45,040 nt of DNA from Streptomyces sp. SM10 (GCF_002910915.1 NZ_NEUF01000147.1:1-45040); one strand, 5' to 3'. Shown: positions 17,185-25,568, counted from the stretch's first letter. Notes: generated from the letters alone by a model not told the origin. Made by a program: numbers and translations.

Positions 17185-17973
17185 TCAGGCGTTCCCCGTC
17201 ATCGCCGCGCGGAAGCCCGTGTTGACCGCCAGGATGCCGCCGTCGACCCGCAGGGTGGTGCCGGTGATCCAGGCCGCTTCGCGGGAGGCGAGGAAGGCGA
17301 CGGCGGACGCGATGTCGTCGGGTTCGCCGACGCGGCCGAGCGGGTAGAGGGCGCTCGCACGCTCCAGTTCGGCGTCGCGGCCCGTCCAGGCGTCCGTGCG
17401 GATCGTGCCGGGGGCGATGAGGTTGACGCGGACCCCGCGCGGCCCGGCGTGGCCGGCGAGCGTACGGGTGAGGCTGGCCAGGCCCGCCTTGGCGGCGCTG
17501 TAGGCGTGGCCGCCGAAGTCCTGCTCGCCGTTGACCGAGCCGATGTTGACGATGGCGCCCCGACCGGAGGCCACCAGGTGCGGCAGGGCGGCGCGGGAGC
17601 AGCGGTAGGCGCCGGTGAGCGTGATGTCGAGGCCGCGGGCCCACTGTTCGTCGGCCTCGTCCTCGAAGAGCGGGGCGTCCTGGTGGTCGGCGTAGGCGTT
17701 GTTGACGAGGACGTCGAGGCGCCCGAAGGCGGTGACGGCGTGCGCCACCGCCGCCTCGACCGCCGCCCGGTCGCCCACGTCGCAGGCCAGCGGTTCGGCG
17801 GTGCCGCCCGCCTCGCGTATCGCGGTCGCCGTGTCTTCGGCCCGCGCGGCGTCCAGGTCGGTGACCAGGACGGCCGCGCCCTCGGCGGCGAGACGGCGGG
17901 CGGTGGCCGCCCCGATGCCGCGTCCGGCTCCGGTGAGGAGCGCTGCGTACCCGTGGAAGCGAGGAAGAGTCAT
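17185..17973 (-). CDS. SDR family NAD(P)-dependent oxidoreductase
   Basis: A 262-aa classical short-chain dehydrogenase. The Rossmann motif TGAGRGIG sits near residue 15, NNAY (the NNAG equivalent) in the middle, a catalytic Ser in NIGSVNG, and the YSAAK tetrad further on. PLGRVGEPDDIASAVAFLAS and the C-terminal TLRVDGG are typical. D37 after VTDLD suggests NAD(H) preference (inference). The ATG overlaps the stop of the serine-hydrolase gene by ATGA, so both are translated together. The substrate is unknown. Confidence 0.9.
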   Translation of the reverse strand: MTLPRFHGYAALLTGAGRGIGAATARRLAAEGAAVLVTDLDAARAEDTATAIREAGGTAEPLACDVGDRAAVEAAVAHAVTAFGRLDVLVNNAYADHQDAPLFEDEADEQWARGLDITLTGAYRCSRAALPHLVASGRGAIVNIGSVNGEQDFGGHAYSAAKAGLASLTRTLAGHAGPRGVRVNLIAPGTIRTDAWTGRDAELERASALYPLGRVGEPDDIASAVAFLASREAAWITGTTLRVDGGILAVNTGFRAAMTGNA

Positions 17974-19154
17974 AGCGCCGAACGTACTGCCCTGACCAGG
18001 GCCTGGGCACGGGGGTCGGCGGTAACTCCCTTCTGCAGACCGTTCGTCACGTAGCCGAGCGCGATGCCCGATTCGGGGTCGGCGAAGCCCAGCGAGCCGC
18101 CCCGGCCGGGGTGCCCGAAGGACCCGGGCCCCAGCAGCGGCGCGGCGGGGCCGTGGAGCATGTAGCCGAGGCCGAAACGGGTGTTGACGACCAGGACCCG
18201 GTCCGGTCCCGCGGACTCCTCGGTCCGGGCCAGGGTGAGGGTGGCGGGGGCGAACAGCCGCTGGCCGTCGACCTCGCCGATCATCGCCGCGTAGCAGCGG
18301 GCGAGTCCGCGCGCGGTGGCGACCCCGTTGGACGCGGGGAGTTCGGCCGCACGGTAGGCGGGGTCGTTCTCGTCGGGGAAGGGGTCGATCGCCCCGAAGG
18401 CGCGGCGGGTGAGGGAGCCCGGGTCGGCGTAGGCCTCGACGACGGACCGCTTGGGCCGCACCCGCAGGGTCGCGCCGCCCTGGGCCTGCGGGGGTTCGAC
18501 CGGTCCGATGCGCCCGATGCGGTGGGCCTCGTCCTCCGGGAGCCCGAACCAGAAGTCCAGGCCGAGGGGGCGTGCGATCTCCTCGGCTATCCAGCGGCCG
18601 ATGGTGCGCCCGGTGGCCCTGCGGACCAGCTCGCCGATGAGCCAGCTGTAGGTCTGGGCGTGGTAGCCGTGGTCGGTCCCGGGCTCCCACTCGGGCCGTT
18701 GGGCGGCGACGGCCTCCGGCCCGGAGAAGTGGTCCACCGCCTCCGCGGGCGTCAGTGTCGTGTCGAGGGCGGCCAGCCCCGCACGGTGGGCGAGCAGGTG
18801 GCGTACGAGGACGCGCTCCTTGCCGTTCGCCTTGAACTCCGGCCAGTACGTGCCGACCGGGGCGTCCAGGTCCACCTGTCCGCGCTGGTGCAACAGGAGG
18901 GGGACGGCCGCGGCGACCCCCTTCCCGGCCGAACGCACGACCTGCACGGTGTCCACGGCCCAGGGTTCGGCCCCGTCGACGTCCCTCGTGCCGGACCACA
19001 GGTCGACGACCTTGCGACCGTGGCGGTAGAGGGCGACGGCCGCTCCCCGTTCCCCGCGCTGCTCGAAGTTACCGACGAAGGCGTCCCGTACCGCCTCGAA
19101 CCCCGGCGCCACCGTGCCCCGTACATCCACGCCTGCTCCCGCGCTCCCGCTCAT
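17970..19154 (-). CDS. serine hydrolase, beta-lactamase/EstB type
   Basis: A 394-aa protein of the class C beta-lactamase/esterase (EstB, LACTB) family. The catalytic SxxK is SAGK near residue 84, and the Tyr motif is GYHAQTYSWLIGELV. The C-terminal third-box equivalent is GHPGRGGSLGFADPES. There is no signal peptide, so it is probably cytoplasmic and more likely an esterase or peptidase than a resistance enzyme. I chose ATG 19154 rather than the ATG five codons upstream because the family aligns from MSG onward; the longer start is possible. The pairing with an SDR suggests hydrolysis followed by oxidation of an alcohol, which is inference. Confidence 0.87.
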   Translation of the reverse strand: MSGSAGAGVDVRGTVAPGFEAVRDAFVGNFEQRGERGAAVALYRHGRKVVDLWSGTRDVDGAEPWAVDTVQVVRSAGKGVAAAVPLLLHQRGQVDLDAPVGTYWPEFKANGKERVLVRHLLAHRAGLAALDTTLTPAEAVDHFSGPEAVAAQRPEWEPGTDHGYHAQTYSWLIGELVRRATGRTIGRWIAEEIARPLGLDFWFGLPEDEAHRIGRIGPVEPPQAQGGATLRVRPKRSVVEAYADPGSLTRRAFGAIDPFPDENDPAYRAAELPASNGVATARGLARCYAAMIGEVDGQRLFAPATLTLARTEESAGPDRVLVVNTRFGLGYMLHGPAAPLLGPGSFGHPGRGGSLGFADPESGIALGYVTNGLQKGVTADPRAQALVRAVRSAL

Positions 19155-19207
19155 CCCCCCATGGTGCATCGCGCCGCAGGTCGAACGGGTGGCGGGTCAC
19201 CATCTGT

Positions 19208-19978
19208 TCACGGTCGCGGAACGGACACGGAACGCGGGTCGAAGCCGAAGGGCAGCTCCAGCCGGTGCCGGCGCATGAGGGCGTCGTCGCAGAGCAGGTC
19301 CTGTGTGCGGTCGTCGGCGGCGATCACCCCGTCGCTGAGGATGACGGCGCGCGGGCAGAGTTCGAGGGCGTACGGCAGGTCGTGGGTGACCATCAGGACG
19401 GTGACGTCCAGGGAGCGCAGGATGTCGGCGAGTTCGCGGCGGGAGGCCGGGTCCAGGTTGGAGGAGGGCTCGTCCAGGACGAGGATCTCCGGCTCCATGG
19501 CGAGGACGGTGGCGACGGCGACCCGTCGGCGCTGGCCGAAGGAGAGGTGGTGCGGGGGCCGTGCCGCGTACTCCTCCATGCCGACCCGGCGGAGCGCGGT
19601 GAGGACGCGGTCCTCCAGCTCCGGGCCGCGCAGTCCGGCCGCTGCGGGCCCGAAGGCGACGTCCTCGCGGACGGTCGGCATGAAGAGCTGGTCGTCGGGG
19701 TCCTGGAAGACGATGCCGACCCGGCGGCGGATCTCGGCGAGATTCCGCTTCTCCACGGGCAGCCCGGCGACCCGGACGGTGCCGGCGCCCGCGTCGAGGA
19801 TGCCGTTGAGGTGGAGGACGAGCGTGGTCTTGCCCGCGCCGTTGGGGCCGAGGAGGGCGACGCGTTCACCGCGGGCCACGGTCAGGTCGACGCCGAAGAG
19901 GGCCTGGTGACCGTCGGGGTAGGCGTAGGCGAGGCCGCTGACCTCGAGGGACGGGGCGGGGGCGGTGGACTGGCTCAT
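19208..19978 (-). CDS. cbiO: ECF-type cobalt/nickel transporter ATPase
   Basis: A 256-aa ABC ATPase of the energy-coupling-factor group that powers the CbiMNQ membrane complex. Visible motifs are Walker A GPNGAGKTT, the Q-loop FQDPDDQLF typical of ECF ATPases, signature LSFGQ, Walker B ILVLDEPSSNLDP and switch His in VTHDLPYA. ATG 19978 overlaps the cbiQ stop by ATGA. An in-frame ATG at 19987 lies within cbiQ and is less likely. Confidence 0.92.
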   Translation of the reverse strand: MSQSTAPAPSLEVSGLAYAYPDGHQALFGVDLTVARGERVALLGPNGAGKTTLVLHLNGILDAGAGTVRVAGLPVEKRNLAEIRRRVGIVFQDPDDQLFMPTVREDVAFGPAAAGLRGPELEDRVLTALRRVGMEEYAARPPHHLSFGQRRRVAVATVLAMEPEILVLDEPSSNLDPASRRELADILRSLDVTVLMVTHDLPYALELCPRAVILSDGVIAADDRTQDLLCDDALMRRHRLELPFGFDPRSVSVPRP

Positions 19979-20736
19979 AGGGTCCATCCCAGCAGACACA
20001 CGACGAGGGCCAGCACGGGGAGTGCCGCCGCGTGCGCCCACTCGGTGCGCGAGGCGGTCACCTCGTCGATCACCGGCATGGTCCCCGTGTAACCGCGGCT
20101 GACCATCGCGAGGTGGACGCGCTCGCCGCGTTCGTAGGACCGGATGAACAGGGCGCCCGCCGTCTTGGCGAGGACACCCCACTGGCGGACGCCTCTGGCC
20201 TCGAAACCGCGGGAGCGGCGGGCGATCGACATCCGGCGCAGTTCGTCGGTGATGACGTCGCCGTACCGGATCATGAAGGAGGCGATCTGGACGAGCAGCG
20301 GGGGCAGCCTGAGCCGCTGGAGGCCGAGCAGCAGGGACCGCAGCTCGGTGGTGGAGGCAAGGATCACCGAGGCGGCGACGCCGAGGGTGCCCTTGGCGAG
20401 GACGTTCCAGGCGCCCCAGAGGCCGGGGACGCTGACGGAGACGCCGAGCAGTTCGGTCTGCTCGCCGGGCACCACGAACGGCATGAGCAGCGCGAACGCG
20501 ACGAACGGCACCTCGATGACCAGCCGCTTCAGCAGGAGACCGGGCGAGAGCCGGGCCACCGCGGCGACGGCGGCGAGCAGCGCCGCGTAGAGCGCGAAGG
20601 CCCAGACGACCTCGCGCGGGGTGGAGACCACGACCACGACGAAGCAGAGGACGGCGGCCAGCTTGCAGTGCGGGGGCAGGGCGTGGACGGGCGTGTGCCC
20701 GTGCCGGTAGAGCGTGTGCGCGTGGCCGGCGCCCAT
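19975..20736 (-). CDS. cbiQ: ECF-type cobalt/nickel transporter transmembrane subunit
   Basis: A 253-aa membrane protein with about five to six hydrophobic helices and the cytoplasmic coupling helices of CbiQ/EcfT. The Ala-Arg-Gly-like signature appears as RRMSIARRSRGFEARG, which docks on the ATPase. The N-terminus HTLYRHGHTPVHALPPHCKL is characteristic of the family. The start lies 1 bp after the cbiM stop and the end overlaps cbiO by 4 nt. Confidence 0.92.
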   Translation of the reverse strand: MGAGHAHTLYRHGHTPVHALPPHCKLAAVLCFVVVVVSTPREVVWAFALYAALLAAVAAVARLSPGLLLKRLVIEVPFVAFALLMPFVVPGEQTELLGVSVSVPGLWGAWNVLAKGTLGVAASVILASTTELRSLLLGLQRLRLPPLLVQIASFMIRYGDVITDELRRMSIARRSRGFEARGVRQWGVLAKTAGALFIRSYERGERVHLAMVSRGYTGTMPVIDEVTASRTEWAHAAALPVLALVVCLLGWTL

Positions 20737-20737
20737 G

Positions 20738-21799
20738 TCAGACGGACTCGGTCGTGCGGGCGGTGGGTGCCTCCGGCGCCCGGCGCTTGCGGACCGCCCA
20801 GAACACCCCGCTGCCGACGGCGACGGTGACGCCGACGCCGATGACTCCGGCGAGGCCGCCGGAGACGCGGGCGTTGCCGATGTCCTTGACGCCGTAGTCG
20901 GCGAGCGGGGAGTCGGCCGCACCGTGTTCCTGGACCTTCTCGTCGATGCCCTTGTCGGCGGCGACCTTCTCCAGGCCGTCGGGGTTCGCGGAGGCGTAGA
21001 AGGAGACGAAGCCCGCGAGGACGAGGGCGGCGACCAGTCCGGTGGCCCACACCGTGCGCGTGGAGCGGGTGGCGGCCGGGGCGGGCGAGGCGGGGGCCGG
21101 GGCGGCAGGGGCATCGATGAGTTCACCGTCGACGCGGAGCTTGAGCGGCGCGGCGAGTCCGCGCGCCCCGTGCACCAGGTCGGGACGTACCGCGATCACG
21201 GCGCCGACGGTCAGCGCGGTGATCGCCGCCTCCCCGATGCCGATCAGGACGTGGACGCCGACCATCGCGGTGAGGACCTTGCCGATGGGTACGTCGGTGG
21301 TCCCGCCGACGGCGTAGATCAGGGTGAACACGGCGGCGGCGGCCGGCACGGAGACCAGGGCGGCCACGAAGGCGGCGGCGGTCGTCGAGCGGCGGGTGCG
21401 GGGCAGCACCCGGGTCAGTCCGCGGAAGAGGCCGTAGGCGACGAGGACGGTGACGACGCCCATCACCGTGATGTTCACGCCGAGCGCGGTGAGGCCGCCG
21501 TCGGCGAAGAGGATTCCCTGCATCAGCAGGACGACGGCTATGCAGAGCACCCCGGTGAAGGGCCCGACCAGGATCGCCGCCAGGGCCCCGCCCAGGAGGT
21601 GCCCGCTGGTGCCGGCGGCGACCGGGAAGTTCAGCATCTGCACGGCGAAGATGAAGGCGGCGACGAGCCCCGCGAGCGGCGCCGTGCGTTCGTCCAGTTC
21701 ACGCCGGGCGCCGCGGAGGCTGACGGCGACCGCGCCTGCGGCGACGACACCCGCGACGGCGGAGACGGGTGCGTTGATGAAACCGTCGGGTACATGCAT
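20738..21799 (-). CDS. cbiM: cobalt/nickel substrate-binding membrane protein, CbiM-CbiN fusion
   Basis: A 353-aa protein. Residues 1 to about 210 are CbiM/NikM, with the metal-binding N-terminus MHVPDGFINAPV, GHLLGGALAA and GVHVLIGIGEAAITAL. A Pro/Ala-rich linker follows. The C-terminal part has a membrane helix, an extracytoplasmic loop with ANPDGLEKVAADKG, and a final helix, which together match CbiN. Fused CbiMN/NikMN proteins are known. The MHxPDGF start resembles nickel-type (NikM) members as I recall them, and a Nur-like box 65 bp upstream favours nickel over cobalt. GGAG lies 9 nt before the ATG. Confidence 0.9.
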   Translation of the reverse strand: MHVPDGFINAPVSAVAGVVAAGAVAVSLRGARRELDERTAPLAGLVAAFIFAVQMLNFPVAAGTSGHLLGGALAAILVGPFTGVLCIAVVLLMQGILFADGGLTALGVNITVMGVVTVLVAYGLFRGLTRVLPRTRRSTTAAAFVAALVSVPAAAAVFTLIYAVGGTTDVPIGKVLTAMVGVHVLIGIGEAAITALTVGAVIAVRPDLVHGARGLAAPLKLRVDGELIDAPAAPAPASPAPAATRSTRTVWATGLVAALVLAGFVSFYASANPDGLEKVAADKGIDEKVQEHGAADSPLADYGVKDIGNARVSGGLAGVIGVGVTVAVGSGVFWAVRKRRAPEAPTARTTESV

Positions 21800-21863
21800 G
21801 GAGTGGCTCCGCTTTCGGCGTTACTCAGGGCGGGGTCGGGAACCGCTCAATGATAGTGCCCTG

Positions 21864-21880
21864 TTGCAAACAGTTCGCAA
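21864..21880. promoter_or_regulatory. candidate Nur (nickel uptake regulator) box
   Basis: TTGCAA-ACAGT-TCGCAA matches the published Streptomyces Nur consensus tTGCaa-N5-ttGCAA, as I recall it, at all but one arm position. It lies 65 bp upstream of cbiM and 97 bp upstream of the divergent SsgA-like gene. On the cbiM strand a TATCAT -10-like box follows, so the site covers the expected -35 region, consistent with repression by Nur when nickel is plentiful. Confidence 0.6.
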
Positions 21881-21917
21881 GAGCGCAGGGACGCCAACTA
21901 CCCCACCCCCCGACATG

Positions 21918-21938
21918 CCCAAATGGGAAAATATGGGA
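21918..21938. promoter_or_regulatory. AT-rich promoter patch with ATGGGA direct repeats
   Basis: Upstream of the SsgA-like gene, CCCAAATGGG (21918-21927) is a short palindrome. ATGGGA occurs at 21923-21928 and again at 21933-21938, exactly one helical turn apart. The surrounding AT-richness is unusual here and marks the probable promoter, but no sigma factor can be assigned. Confidence 0.35.
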
Positions 21939-21976
21939 CATTAGGGGGAGAGATTTTCACACAGGAGGAGCCGGCC

Positions 21977-22345
21977 ATGTCCCTCGTGATCCAAGAGCAC
22001 GCCCGAGCCCGGCTCATCACCGACGGCCCCGACCCCCGGCTGGTCCCTGTCGAACTGCGCTGTGACCCCGAGGAGCCGAGGACCGTCCACGTCCGGCTGC
22101 CCGGAGGCGTCGACTGGGCCTTCGGCCTCGACCTCCTGGAACGCGGACTGCGCTCCCCCGTCACCCGCGGCGACATACGGATATGGCCGTGCGGCCGGGC
22201 CCAGCTGGTCCTGGAGCTGCACTCGCCGGACGGCGTCGCCGTCTTCCAGTTCGACATCGCCCCGGTGATCCGCTTCCTGTCGCGGACCCGCCCGAAGACG
22301 GCGAAGCGCCCGCCGGCCGCCACCGCCCCGGCCACCCCCGCCTGA
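21977..22345 (+). CDS. ssgE: SsgA-like sporulation/cell-division regulator, probably SsgE-type
   Basis: A 122-aa protein of the SsgA-like (SALP) family, found only in morphologically complex actinomycetes. It controls septum placement, peptidoglycan remodelling or spore separation. Family features include VELRCDPEEPRTVHVRL, GGVDWAFGLDLLERGL and the conserved RGDIRIWPCGRAQLVLEL block; the tail is Pro/Ala-rich. ATG 21977 has AGGAGG 8-9 nt upstream. The assignment to SsgE rests on position near pmt and PBP genes, which matches my memory of the S. coelicolor map, rather than on residues. The family call is firm and the subtype is not. Confidence 0.75.
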   Translation: MSLVIQEHARARLITDGPDPRLVPVELRCDPEEPRTVHVRLPGGVDWAFGLDLLERGLRSPVTRGDIRIWPCGRAQLVLELHSPDGVAVFQFDIAPVIRFLSRTRPKTAKRPPAATAPATPA

Positions 22346-22352
22346 CCACGGC

Positions 22353-22385
22353 AAGAGCCCCCGTGCCGCGTGCACGGGGGCTCTT
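22353..22385 (+). terminator. terminator hairpin after the SsgA-like gene
   Basis: AAGAGCCCCCGTGC and GCACGGGGGCTCTT form a perfect 14-bp stem with loop CGCGT, 7 bp after the stop codon. Confidence 0.85.
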
Positions 22386-22470
22386 CGTCGCCCCGGTCCC
22401 CCGTCCCCACAGGTAACCGGCGCTCCGGGGCCGCACTCCGCTCAGGCGCGGGCCCCGGGGTCCAGGTGGG

Positions 22471-24690
22471 TCAGACGCGGACCAGCTCCCGCTCGCCGCC
22501 GCCCTCGGCCGGGCCGTCGGAGTCGGAGGCGCCCTTGCGCAGGCCCTCGCCCTCCACGTCCACGTTGGGCAGCACACGGTCCAGCCAGCGCGGCAGCCAC
22601 CAGGCCCGCTTGCCCAGCAGGGCGAGCACGGCGGGCACGATGGCCATGCGGACCACGAACGCGTCGAAGAAGACGGCGATGGCCAGCGAGAAGCCGATCA
22701 TCTTGATCATCTGCTCCGAGGAGCCGATGAAACCGGAGAAGACGGCCATCATGATCACCGCGGCGGCCGTGACCACCCGTGCACCGTGCTTGAAGCCGGT
22801 GACGATCGCCTGACCGGGGCTCTCCCCGTGGACGTAGGCCTCACGCATCCGCGTGACCAGGAAGACCTCGTAGTCCATCGCGAGACCGAAGACCACGCCG
22901 ACCATGAAGATCGGCATCATGCTCATGATCGGACCGGTCTGCTCGACCCCGAAGAGCGAGCCGAGCCAGCCCCACTGGAAGACCGCGACGACCGCGCCGA
23001 GGGCCGCGACCACCGAGAGCAGGAAGCCGAGGGCCGCCTTCAGCGGGACGAGGATGGAGCGGAAGACCACCATCAGCAGCAGGAACGCCAGGCCGACGAC
23101 GAGCGCCAGGTAGGGCAGCAGCGCGTCGTTCATCTTCTGCGAGAAGTCGATGTTCATCGCCGTGGCGCCGGTGACCAGCACCTCGGCACCCGTCTCGCTC
23201 TTGACGTCTCCACCCGAGTCACGGATGGCGTGGACGACGTTCTCCGTCTCGACGGAGCTCGGCCGGTCCTTGGGGATGACCGTGATGGTCGCCGTGTCGC
23301 CGGCCTTGTCGAAGGTGGCCGGGGTGACGGCCGCGACACCGCTGGTGCCCTCGATGTCGTCGGAGACCCTGCTCACCGCGGCCTTGCCGTCGGAGCTGTC
23401 CTTGGTGTCGACGACGACCAGCAGCGGACCGTTGAACCCGGGGCCGAAGCCGTCGGAGAGCATGTCGTACGCCTGGCGCTGCGTGGTCGACTTCGGCTGG
23501 GCGCCGTCGTCCGGGAGGCCCATCTCCAGCGAGGCGGCCGGTACGGCGATCGCGCCGAGGCCGACGACGCCCACCAGCAGCACCCACACCGGGCGGCGCA
23601 GCACGAACCGCGCCCAGCGGGTGCCCATGTTCGGCTTCGCGTCGGGCTTGTTCTCCGCCTCGGCGGCCTTGCGCGCCTTGCGCCCCATGACCTGCTTGCC
23701 CGCGAAGCCCAGGAGTGCCGGGACGAGGGTGAGCGCGATGAGGACGGCGATGGCGACGGTGCCCGCGGCGGCGAAGCCCATCTTCGACAGCATCGGGATG
23801 TTGACGACGGCGAGTCCGACCAGCGCGATGACCACGGTCAGCCCGGCGAAGACCACTGCGGAGCCCGCCGTTCCGACGGCCCGTCCGGCGGCTTCCTCGC
23901 GCTCCCGGCCCTCGGCCAGTTCGGCGCGGTAGCGGGACACGATGAAGAGCGCGTAGTCGATGCCGACCGCGAGGCCGATCATCATCGCGAGCGTGGAGGT
24001 GGTGGAGCCGAGGTCCAGGACGTTGGCCAGCGCGGTGATCGTGGAGACCCCGATGCCGACCCCGATGAGGGCGGTCAGCAGCGGCAGCCCCGCGGCGATC
24101 AGCGAGCCGAAGGTGATGACCAGCACGACGGCGGCGATGGCGACACCGATGATCTCGGTGGCCCCCGTCTCCGGCATCACCTGGAGCGCGTCACCGCCGA
24201 TCTCCACCTTCATCCCGCTGTCCTGCGCGTCGTGGCCCACGTCCTGAAGGGCCTCACGCGTCGGGTCGGTCAGCTCCATGGAGCTGACCTTGTAGGAGAC
24301 GGAGATGTAGGCGGTCGAGCCGTCCTTGCTGACGGCGTTCGCCTTGTACGGGTCGGCGACCGAGGCGATCTGGTCCGAGCCGGACTTCAGGTCACCGACG
24401 ATCCCCTGGATCTCGGCCTTGTTGGCCGCGCCGGTGACCTTCTCCCCCTCGGGGGCCTTGAAGACGACCCGGGCGGTCGCGCCGTCGGCGCTGCCTCCAG
24501 GGAAACGTTCCTCCAGCAGGTCGAAGGCCTTCTGGGCCTCCGTGCCGGGGATCGAGAAGGAGCTGGAGGTGGCGGTGGCCGCGGAGGAGGCGCCGACGAC
24601 GGCCAGGGCCAGCAGCGCCACCCACATCAGGGCGACAGAAATGCGTCGCCGGAAGGCGAGCCGTCCGAGTTTGTACAGGAATGTAGCCAC
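22471..24690 (-). CDS. MMPL family RND-type exporter
   Basis: A 739-aa membrane protein with twelve predicted helices in two halves, each preceded by a large extracytoplasmic loop, as in MmpL lipid or drug exporters. A GTG start reads MATFLYKLGRLAFRRR, then the first helix. Proton-relay-type residues lie in GLAVGIDYALFIVSRYRAEL of the first half and VFGLAMDYEVFLVTRMREAY of the second. The C-terminus is soluble and acidic. The neighbouring TetR gene upstream on the same strand (129 bp away) suggests drug- or lipid-responsive control. No clear Shine-Dalgarno precedes the GTG. The substrate is unknown. Confidence 0.9.
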   Translation of the reverse strand: MATFLYKLGRLAFRRRISVALMWVALLALAVVGASSAATATSSSFSIPGTEAQKAFDLLEERFPGGSADGATARVVFKAPEGEKVTGAANKAEIQGIVGDLKSGSDQIASVADPYKANAVSKDGSTAYISVSYKVSSMELTDPTREALQDVGHDAQDSGMKVEIGGDALQVMPETGATEIIGVAIAAVVLVITFGSLIAAGLPLLTALIGVGIGVSTITALANVLDLGSTTSTLAMMIGLAVGIDYALFIVSRYRAELAEGREREEAAGRAVGTAGSAVVFAGLTVVIALVGLAVVNIPMLSKMGFAAAGTVAIAVLIALTLVPALLGFAGKQVMGRKARKAAEAENKPDAKPNMGTRWARFVLRRPVWVLLVGVVGLGAIAVPAASLEMGLPDDGAQPKSTTQRQAYDMLSDGFGPGFNGPLLVVVDTKDSSDGKAAVSRVSDDIEGTSGVAAVTPATFDKAGDTATITVIPKDRPSSVETENVVHAIRDSGGDVKSETGAEVLVTGATAMNIDFSQKMNDALLPYLALVVGLAFLLLMVVFRSILVPLKAALGFLLSVVAALGAVVAVFQWGWLGSLFGVEQTGPIMSMMPIFMVGVVFGLAMDYEVFLVTRMREAYVHGESPGQAIVTGFKHGARVVTAAAVIMMAVFSGFIGSSEQMIKMIGFSLAIAVFFDAFVVRMAIVPAVLALLGKRAWWLPRWLDRVLPNVDVEGEGLRKGASDSDGPAEGGGERELVRV

Positions 24691-24819
24691 GGAGGGGGTA
24701 CTCCCGGTCAGGTCGTTGAGTGGAAGAGGGCGTGAGGAACCAGCCCGACGACGAGAGCGGCGTGTCAGGTGGAGCGTCGGGGAGACAGGTCGTACGGAAT
24801 CACGGAAGGACTGGGGACG

Positions 24820-25392
24820 TCAGACGCCGAGGGCGGGGAACACCACGGCTTCCGCGTAGTCGGTGAGGAACGCCTGGTCGACGGGCCGGTCCTCGACCAG
24901 CTCGCGAGCGGCGAAGGCGCCGATCATCATGTGCGGTACATAGGAGAGCGCCGGATTGTCCGGGCGCACTTCCCCTCGGTCCACGGCGCGCTGGAGCAGC
25001 GTCCCGAGGCCGGTCATCTCCGGCTCGATCAGCAGTTCCCGCAGCGCCTGGAAGAGGTCGGGGTTGGTGTGGACGGCATGGCTCAGACCCCGCATCAGCG
25101 CGGAGTTCCGCTCCATCTGACAGTCGTCGGTGCGCGACATCACGGCGAGGAAGTCACCGCGGAGCGAACCGGTGTCGACATCGGCGAGGTGCACCGGCTT
25201 GTCGTTCCGGAGCGCCTTGACGACCAGCTCGGCCTTGCTCCCCCACTGGCGGTAGAGGGTGGCCTTGCTGGAACGGGTGCGGGCGGCAACGGCGTCCATG
25301 GTCAGGGCTTCGTAGCCGACCTCGCCGAGCAGATCGAGCACGGCCTCGTACAGCTCGCTCTCGCGTTCCGGCGTGAGTCTGCTGCGTGCCAT
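24820..25392 (-). CDS. TetR/AcrR family transcriptional regulator
   Basis: A 190-aa regulator. The N-terminal helix-turn-helix is clear (LLGEVGYEALTMDAVAARTR, then SSKATLYRQWGSKAELV), at residues 20-58. The all-helical remainder is the ligand/dimerisation domain. It lies upstream of the MMPL exporter on the same strand and is divergent from the tricorn protease. Two copies of a 13-bp palindrome in the divergent region are its probable operators. ATG 25392 follows GGGAGAGGGGG. Control of the exporter is the usual arrangement, inferred here. Confidence 0.9.
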   Translation of the reverse strand: MARSRLTPERESELYEAVLDLLGEVGYEALTMDAVAARTRSSKATLYRQWGSKAELVVKALRNDKPVHLADVDTGSLRGDFLAVMSRTDDCQMERNSALMRGLSHAVHTNPDLFQALRELLIEPEMTGLGTLLQRAVDRGEVRPDNPALSYVPHMMIGAFAARELVEDRPVDQAFLTDYAEAVVFPALGV

Positions 25393-25453
25393 GTCGACCC
25401 CCTCTCCCTTGCGCCCGCTGGATCGTACGCCAGTCGAAGATCAACTAACGGAA

Positions 25454-25466
25454 CGAAACTGTTTCG
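25454..25466. promoter_or_regulatory. palindromic operator, copy 1
   Basis: CGAAACTGTTTCG is an odd palindrome with 6-bp arms around T, flanked by A and T to give ACGAAACTGTTTCGT. It lies 62 bp upstream of the TetR ATG. An identical core occurs 47 bp further on. Confidence 0.65.
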
Positions 25467-25493
25467 TACACCTTGAGAGTACTCCCCTCGCCC

Positions 25494-25515
25494 AGCGAAA
25501 CGAAACTGTTTCGCT
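25494..25515. promoter_or_regulatory. palindromic operator, copy 2
   Basis: The same CGAAACTGTTTCG core (25501-25513) is nested in a second inverted repeat, AGCGAAAC-N6-GTTTCGCT. It lies 54 bp upstream of the tricorn GTG. A further inverted repeat, CTTGTG-N8-CACAAG (25514-25533), follows directly. Two identical cores suggest cooperative TetR binding that covers both promoters. Confidence 0.6.
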
Positions 25516-25568
25516 TGTGTCCCGCACCACAAGTTGCCGGGGACCCGCACCGCGGAAAGCATTGGAGG

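Noticed and set aside
17970..19154. Beta-lactamase resistance gene
   Set aside because: The SxxK and HPGRGGS motifs fit EstB-type esterases, there is no signal peptide, and it is coupled to an SDR.
21800..21976. Cobalamin riboswitch upstream of cbiM
   Set aside because: The leader is too short and has no B12-box-like sequence; the Nur-like site explains control better.
22786..24735. Long plus-strand frame rich in Asp, His and Arg
   Set aside because: Antisense shadow of the MMPL exporter gene; the composition is an artefact of complementing hydrophobic codons.
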